64,000 bases of DNA, from NCBI RefSeq assembly GCF_030315745.1, contig NZ_JASXSH010000013.1, positions 83,293 through 147,292 of the forward strand, given 5' to 3'. The notes under the pieces are model-generated. The model saw only the letters and a program-made list of their open reading frames with translations. It did no database searches and was not told the DNA's origin. Origin of the DNA: Gordonia heveisoli. GTDB taxonomy: Bacteria; Actinomycetota; Actinomycetes; Mycobacteriales; Mycobacteriaceae. Position 1 is the first letter of the stretch. Each line of letters starts with the position of its first letter. Shown here piece by piece: positions 59,681 to 64,000 of the stretch. Position numbers and translations under genes: made by a program.

Positions 59681-59790
59681 GTTCTGTGTCGTCGGTCGGG
59701 GCAAATATCGGGGTACAACTCCGATGACGCCGACGCATGTGCGGCGCAAGATGGGTGTGGATGTCCGAATCCGACCTGAGGAGAGCAACC

Positions 59791-60135
59791 ATGGCAGATG
59801 CCACCGACAAGGATCCCACCGACAAGATCGGGGAGGCCGTCGACGCGGCGAAGGCGAAACTCGGTGAACTCGCCGACAACGAGAAGGTCCAGGAAGCGAT
59901 CACCGCCGTCCGGGAGAAGCTCGGTGATCTCGCCGACAACGACAAGATCGAGGAAGCGATCGCGACGCTGAAAGAGAAGCTGGGCGGCATCGCCGACAAC
60001 GACAAGGTTCAGGAGGCGATCCGCGTCGTCAAGGAGAAGCTTGGCGAGGTCGCCGACAACGAGAAGGTCGCCGACACCATCAACACGGCCAAGCAGAAGG
60101 TCGGCGAGGTCACCGACAAGCTGACCGGTCACTGA
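59791..60135 (+). CDS. Small helical protein with four 20-residue repeats
   Basis: The protein has 114 residues, very charged. Four tandem 20-residue units (residues 23-102) start KLGELADNEKV, KLGDLADNDKI, KLGGIADNDKV and KLGEVADNEKV; the pattern repeats at DNA level in 59857-60096. It is strongly helical and amphipathic, like LEA or antitoxin-type stress proteins. It ends in DKLTGH, the same tail as the CsbD protein 350 bases downstream. GAGGAG precedes the ATG. Function unknown, probably stress-related. Confidence 0.75.
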   Translation: MADATDKDPTDKIGEAVDAAKAKLGELADNEKVQEAITAVREKLGDLADNDKIEEAIATLKEKLGGIADNDKVQEAIRVVKEKLGEVADNEKVADTINTAKQKVGEVTDKLTGH

Positions 60136-60278
60136 TCCGTTTGGAGCGACGCGCTGACCAGCAGAACTGGGCCGATCGCCGATTCCTTGGCACGGTGGAG
60201 GTCGGGGGAGTTCGGCTTCCCCTGTGCAGCACCCGGTCGGCACACCGGCCGTGCCGGGCCTCGATGTGAGGAGGCGAT

Positions 60279-60488
60279 ATGGGAATCTCCGACGATGCCA
60301 AGAACAAGGCCGACGAACTCAAGGGCCGTGGCAAAGAAGCGGTCGGCGATCTGACCGACGACCAGGATCTGAAGGACGAAGGCCAAGGCGAGCAGGGCGT
60401 CGCGAAAGGCAAACAGAAGATCAGCGAGGCCGCGGACGCGGTCAAGGGCAAGGTCGACGACGTCAAGGACAAGCTGACCGGCCACTGA
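60279..60488 (+). CDS. CsbD-family stress protein
   Basis: The protein has 69 residues. It matches CsbD proteins: KNKADELKGRGKEAVGDLT, GVAKGKQKISEAADAVKG. These small hydrophilic proteins are induced by general stress in many bacteria; function unknown. GAGGAGG precedes the ATG. It shares the C-terminal DKLTGH and its coding sequence with the repeat protein upstream. Confidence 0.88.
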   Translation: MGISDDAKNKADELKGRGKEAVGDLTDDQDLKDEGQGEQGVAKGKQKISEAADAVKGKVDDVKDKLTGH

Positions 60489-60559
60489 TCGCGCACCCTT
60501 CGGTGGCTCGCTGACCAGCCGATTTAGGGCTGGGGCCGTCCTGCGGTACAGTCTTCCGC

Positions 60560-60647
60560 GGTGGCGTGTCCGAGCGGCCGAAGGTGCAGCACTCGAAATG
60601 CTGTGTACGGTAACCCCGTACCGAGGGTTCAAATCCCTCCGCCACCG
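60560..60647 (+). tRNA. tRNA-Ser(CGA)
   Basis: GGTGGCG pairs with CGCCACC; the anticodon loop is CT-CGA-AA between CAGCA and TGCTG arms; a long variable arm marks class II. No CCA is encoded. TACAGT at 60546-60551 is a likely -10 box. Confidence 0.94.
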
Positions 60648-60652
60648 CAGCG

Positions 60653-60686
60653 AACGACCCCCTGTCTCACGACAGGGGGTCGTTTT
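60653..60686 (+). terminator. Terminator after tRNA-Ser(CGA)
   Basis: A perfect 14-bp stem, AACGACCCCCTGTC with GACAGGGGGTCGTT, encloses TCAC and is followed by TTC. Confidence 0.85.
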
Positions 60687-60809
60687 CGTTGTGTTCCTGT
60701 TCCTGCCTGTCGGCCGCCCGCCGAATTGTCGGGTTTGCACGCCTTCGGGGTGTCGTTGCCCACAAACGCAGCATCGAAACTTGCGGGAATGCATCCGCGA
60801 GGAGGACCG

Positions 60810-60833
60810 TTACTTGCAGTAAGCAACTAGTTG
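60810..60833. promoter_or_regulatory. MarR-type operators
   Basis: TTACT-TGC-AGTAA (60810-60822) is followed by the perfect palindrome CAACTAGTTG (60824-60833). They lie 14-38 bases before the MarR start. The core AACTAGTT also occurs at 43614. Confidence 0.6.
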
Positions 60834-60847
60834 AACGGAGGCTGCCG

Positions 60848-61285
60848 GTGACACTCACGGATGAGACCGTCGCAGAACTCGTCGACGAGTTGTTTCTGCT
60901 CGGCAGGCTCATCCGGGTCAACATCGCTCGGCAAGGCTCCGACGTCGAAGGTATGCCGCAGCCGCTGCTGGGTGTCCTGTGGGCGTTGGAGACGCGGGGG
61001 CCGATGCCACAGAATCAGCTCGCCGGAATCCTGTGCGTGAGCGAGTCGGTACTGAGCCGGCAGATTTCGAAGCTCGTCGCCGACGGCCTGATCGGACGTG
61101 GTCGTCTCGCCGAGGACGGTCGGGTCTGCGTCGTCGCGCTCACCGACGCCGGACGGGAGGCGATGTCGTCGGCGCTGCGAAGCCGATTCGACCGGGTCAT
61201 CCCCCGCTTGAGCGGCTGGAGCGAGAACGACGCCCGTGACGCCATCACGTCGCTGGAACGTATCCGCGAGGCCTTCGCCGAATGA
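60848..61285 (+). CDS. MarR-family transcriptional regulator
   Basis: The protein has 145 residues. The winged helix shows LLGVLWALETRGPMPQNQLA, GILCVSESVLSRQISKLVAD and wing RLAEDGRVCVVALT. GGAGG precedes the GTG at 60848. It is 99 bases upstream of a DHA2 exporter on the same strand, which it probably represses together with itself. Confidence 0.88.
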   Translation: MTLTDETVAELVDELFLLGRLIRVNIARQGSDVEGMPQPLLGVLWALETRGPMPQNQLAGILCVSESVLSRQISKLVADGLIGRGRLAEDGRVCVVALTDAGREAMSSALRSRFDRVIPRLSGWSENDARDAITSLERIREAFAE

Positions 61286-61384
61286 GAACGTGGCCGACGC
61301 CGGACCTGTAGTCGGGTCTGCGGCGCCGGTCGGGGTGATCACTCACCCATAGATGCAACAGCCCTACCGAAGCAAGGAACTGTC

Positions 61385-63043
61385 ATGTCCACTGCACCGA
61401 ACGAGGTGGCCGCCCCAACGGCCGCAGCCGGTGACACGCCCGCGATGACGCACCGTCAGGTGCTCGAAGCGATGGTGGGTCTGCTTGCCGGTCTGTTCAC
61501 CGCACTGCTGTCGACGACGATCGTCGCCACGGCACTGCCGACGATCATCGCCGATCTCGATGGCACCCAGACCCAGTACGCCTGGGTCATCACCGTCGCC
61601 CTGCTGGCCAACGCGGCGTCGACGCCGATCTGGGGCAAGCTTGCCGACCTGTTCAACAAGAAGACGCTGGTTCAGTCGTCGTTGGTCATCTTCGTGATCG
61701 GTTCGGCGATGGCCGGTGCGGCGCACAATGTTCCGTTCCTGCTCGTCGGGCGCACCGTGCAGGGCATCGGCATGGGTGGTCTGACCGCGTTGGCCGTGGC
61801 GATCATCGCGACGATCGTGTCCCCCCGTGAACGCGGCCGCTACTCGGGCTACATGGGTGCGGTGATGGCGGTGTCGATGTCCGGTGGTCCGATTCTCGGC
61901 GGTGTCATCGTCGACAGCCCGCTCGGCTGGCGCTGGTGCTTCTTCGTCTGCGTGCCGCTCGCGATCATCTCGCTGATCCTGTTGCAGCGCACCCTGCATA
62001 TCGCGACGGTGCGCAAGCAAGGCGTGTCCATCGACTGGTTGGGTGCGACGCTGCTCACCGCCGGTGTCAGCGTGCTGCTCATCTGGGTGTCCTTCGCCGG
62101 CAAGTCCGACTACTACGCCTGGATCTCCAAGGAGACGCTCTACTACGTTGGTGGCGGTGTGCTGCTGCTGATCGCGACGGTGTTCGTCGAGGCCCGCGCC
62201 AAGTCCCCGATCATCCCGCTGAAGATCGTCACCGAACGCACCACGGCCCTCGCGATCCTCGCGTCCGTGGCGGTCGGTGTCGGCATGTTCGGTTCGACGA
62301 CCTTCCTCGGCCAGTACTTCCAGACCGCCCGCCATTACAGCCCGACAGTGGCTGGTGTGCTCACCATCCCGATGGTGATCGGCATGTTCGGTGGCTCGGT
62401 GGTGTCGGGCCAGCTGATCACCCGATTCGGCAAGTGGAAGCCGTTCCTGGTGGCCGGCGCCGCGACGCTCGTCGTCGGATTCGCCCTGCTCGGCACGATC
62501 GACCACGCCACCTCGCTGTGGCTGATGGGCCTGTTCATGTTCCTCGTCGGCCTCGGCGTCGGCATGCTGATGCAGAACCTCGTGCTGGCGGTGCAGAACA
62601 CGGTCAGTGTCGAGAACATCGGTGCCGCTTCGTCGAACGTCGCGTTCTTCCGGACGTTCGGTGGTGCGATCGGCGTGTCGGTGCTGGGTTCGATCCTGGC
62701 GTCGCGGGTGCAGACCCTATCGGCAGATGGTTTGTCGCGGTTGGGGGTTCCGACCTCCGAACACAGTGGCGGCAGTTCGTTGAACCTGTCGGTGCTGCCG
62801 GATCCGATCGCCGACGTCGTGCGGGCCGCCTACGGTGATGCCACCGCCGCGATCTTCGTGGTCGCCGCCATCGCCGCGATCGTCGCACTGCTGGCCGTGC
62901 TGGCAATCCCGAATCGGCCGCTGCGCAAGACCATCGACATCGAGGAGCCGCTCGCCGAAGAGGTCGAGATCGCGGTCGAAGCCGCCGCAGGCGATCTGCC
63001 GCAGGTGTCCTCCGAAACCGCTGGTGCGCGACACCGCCTCTGA
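61385..63043 (+). CDS. MFS multidrug transporter, DHA2 family
   Basis: The protein has 552 residues with about 14 membrane segments. TTIVATALPTIIADL in helix 1, WGKLADLFNKKTLV as motif A, and MAVSMSGGPILGGVIVD as motif C are standard. A long acidic C-terminal tail (IDIEEPLAEEVEIAVE) is unusual. It probably exports drugs and is controlled by the upstream MarR gene. A strong terminator follows. Confidence 0.9.
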   Translation: MSTAPNEVAAPTAAAGDTPAMTHRQVLEAMVGLLAGLFTALLSTTIVATALPTIIADLDGTQTQYAWVITVALLANAASTPIWGKLADLFNKKTLVQSSLVIFVIGSAMAGAAHNVPFLLVGRTVQGIGMGGLTALAVAIIATIVSPRERGRYSGYMGAVMAVSMSGGPILGGVIVDSPLGWRWCFFVCVPLAIISLILLQRTLHIATVRKQGVSIDWLGATLLTAGVSVLLIWVSFAGKSDYYAWISKETLYYVGGGVLLLIATVFVEARAKSPIIPLKIVTERTTALAILASVAVGVGMFGSTTFLGQYFQTARHYSPTVAGVLTIPMVIGMFGGSVVSGQLITRFGKWKPFLVAGAATLVVGFALLGTIDHATSLWLMGLFMFLVGLGVGMLMQNLVLAVQNTVSVENIGAASSNVAFFRTFGGAIGVSVLGSILASRVQTLSADGLSRLGVPTSEHSGGSSLNLSVLPDPIADVVRAAYGDATAAIFVVAAIAAIVALLAVLAIPNRPLRKTIDIEEPLAEEVEIAVEAAAGDLPQVSSETAGARHRL

Positions 63044-63056
63044 CAACGCAGTAGCA

Positions 63057-63093
63057 AAACGGTCCGCCGAACCCCGCGTTCGGCGGACCGTTT
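63057..63093. terminator. Strong terminator between MFS and lipoprotein genes
   Basis: A perfect 16-bp stem, AAACGGTCCGCCGAAC with GTTCGGCGGACCGTTT, has a five-base loop; it sits between convergent genes and has A and T flanks for both strands. Confidence 0.85.
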
Positions 63094-63110
63094 CGCGTCC
63101 TACCCGTGAA

Positions 63111-63884
63111 TCACGGGCTGACTGCGTGCGCCACTTCAGGTTTCAGAATCGGCGTGACCTTGTCCCACGGAATCGTCACCGCTACATAGTCGCCCAGCGC
63201 GTGCGAGACCGACACGTACACGTGAAAGCCTTCGGGTAGCGGAATCCACAGTTTGAAATCCTCGTACCCCACGTCGATCGCGGATAGCCGGTGTGTGGGA
63301 TCGGCGGCGATTGCCAGCGGTCCGAGTACCGACTTCGCCCGCGCCGGATCCACATACGGATCGGTGATCGGCTTCGTCGACGCGATATCGAGGACGACGG
63401 TCTCGACATTGGTGTTCGGATGTGCGGCACGCGGCGCGCTACTCAGCGTGATCACCGCGCCGGACAGCACCCTCGACCCGACGACTGCGCGCGACTTCTC
63501 GGTCGGTGTCAACGATCCGTCGGTGAAAGTGAAGGGATAGTCCGTCGTCGCCGACCCGGTCAGCTTCGTCAGGATCGAGTCCATCTGGGCATTGAACGCC
63601 GCACGCGGACCCGGCGCACCCGCCTCGACCTGGGGCAGACTGAGATTCCAGTTCGTGCCGTTCGGCAGTGACCCGGTCGCCGCCCGGAACGTTGCCTTGA
63701 ATCCCGGTACGGGACTTTCCGACCCGGGGGTCGGGCTCGACGGGCTGGCGCTTGCCGGGGTGGTCGTCGTCGACGACCCCACCTCGGATGCCGGTATGGC
63801 CTCGCCGTCGACAGAGTCCGCCGTGGAGCAACCCGCCACCGTCAGGGACAGTGCGGCAACGATCGCGAGGCCAATTCGACGCAT
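63111..63884 (-). CDS. Lipoprotein with DUF3298/RsiV-like domain
   Basis: The protein has 257 residues. The lipobox LTVAGCS gives a lipid-anchored Cys near residue 19, followed by a Ser/Thr/Pro-rich linker. The C-terminal half ends HVYVSVSHALGDYVAVTIPW, the pattern of the RsiV/DUF3298 domain. Function unknown. A TAnnnT box six bases before the ATG (63891-63896) suggests a leaderless transcript. It converges on the MFS gene. Confidence 0.82.
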   Translation of the reverse strand: MRRIGLAIVAALSLTVAGCSTADSVDGEAIPASEVGSSTTTTPASASPSSPTPGSESPVPGFKATFRAATGSLPNGTNWNLSLPQVEAGAPGPRAAFNAQMDSILTKLTGSATTDYPFTFTDGSLTPTEKSRAVVGSRVLSGAVITLSSAPRAAHPNTNVETVVLDIASTKPITDPYVDPARAKSVLGPLAIAADPTHRLSAIDVGYEDFKLWIPLPEGFHVYVSVSHALGDYVAVTIPWDKVTPILKPEVAHAVSP

Positions 63885-63890
63885 GTGTGC

Positions 63891-63896
63891 AGCGTA
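63891..63896 (-). promoter_or_regulatory. -10 box for leaderless lipoprotein transcript
   Basis: On the minus strand TACGCT fits TAnnnT and ends six bases before the ATG at 63884. I see no gene in the remaining bases to 64000. Confidence 0.5.
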
Positions 63897-64000
63897 GGTG
63901 CCAGCGCTCGACGGGCGTCGCCGAAATCCGTCCCGGTCGGTCGAGCGGATGAGGTCGGGTTGTGGACAGAAGTCGGGTCAGGGTGGTGGTTTGGCGATAT

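Overview
The window is high-GC DNA from a mycolic-acid-bearing actinobacterium, most likely Gordonia or a close relative (inference). The evidence is a galactan export and priming block (wzm, wzt, glfT1) beside a bpa proteasome activator, two antigen-85-type secreted acyl esterases, an F420-dependent oxidoreductase, and gene neighbourhoods that I recall as matching the M. tuberculosis Rv3752-Rv3754, Rv3772 and Rv3777-Rv3783 regions. No rRNA, CRISPR array, intact insertion sequence or prophage was seen. There are four tRNA genes: Ser-TGA, Ser-GCT, Arg-ACG and Ser-CGA.

Layout. 1-4.5 kb: FAD oxidoreductase, F420 oxidoreductase, and an HxlR regulator divergent from a DHA2 drug exporter. 4.8-10.9 kb: the conserved cell-wall/bpa block, a cysteine-desulfurase-like protein without its PLP lysine, a MarR regulator and a quinone oxidoreductase. 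10.9-17.9 kb: tRNA-Ser, a transposase remnant, then a five-gene oxidation operon (AttH/CrtC-like protein, aldehyde dehydrogenase, SDR, P450, MpaB/DUF2236 protein) divergent from a TetR gene with a twice-repeated operator. 18-29.7 kb: a mixed region with methyltransferase, Usp, secreted lipase, FNT channel, MerR-RidA, a two-component pair whose genes converge and overlap, PAP2, exonuclease III and an SGNH hydrolase. 29.8-33.5 kb: a coupled pair encoding an uncharacterised secreted protein and a LIP-family protein that has lost its catalytic residues, facing a secreted M15 dipeptidase across a gap with two CRP-like sites. 34-40.5 kb: a tightly packed six-gene unit (degenerate ABC cassette, YhgE/Pip membrane protein, glutamate decarboxylase, small membrane protein, AraC regulator, YceI-like protein), which I consider the best candidate for an undescribed system. 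40.5-53.3 kb: PAP2_3, MFS/MarR, methyltransferase/HxlR, two mycolyltransferase-like esterases, CorA, acyltransferase, thioesterase and an aromatic/histidinol-phosphate aminotransferase. 53.4-64 kb: tRNAs, a CPA1 antiporter behind a long structured leader, a lone MmpS-like protein, tyrA, tadA with its partner gene, two small stress-type proteins, MarR/MFS and a lipoprotein.

Two non-coding signals recur. First, a roughly 90-bp palindromic repeat occurs twice (27.8 and 53.7 kb); base changes between the copies are compensated across its stems. Second, at least nine genes have a TAnnnT box 6-7 bases before the start codon, the layout of leaderless mycobacterial transcripts. All product names rest on reading the translations; no database search was run. 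Coordinates of start codons were chosen from ribosome-binding sites, leaderless boxes and gene overlaps as noted per gene.
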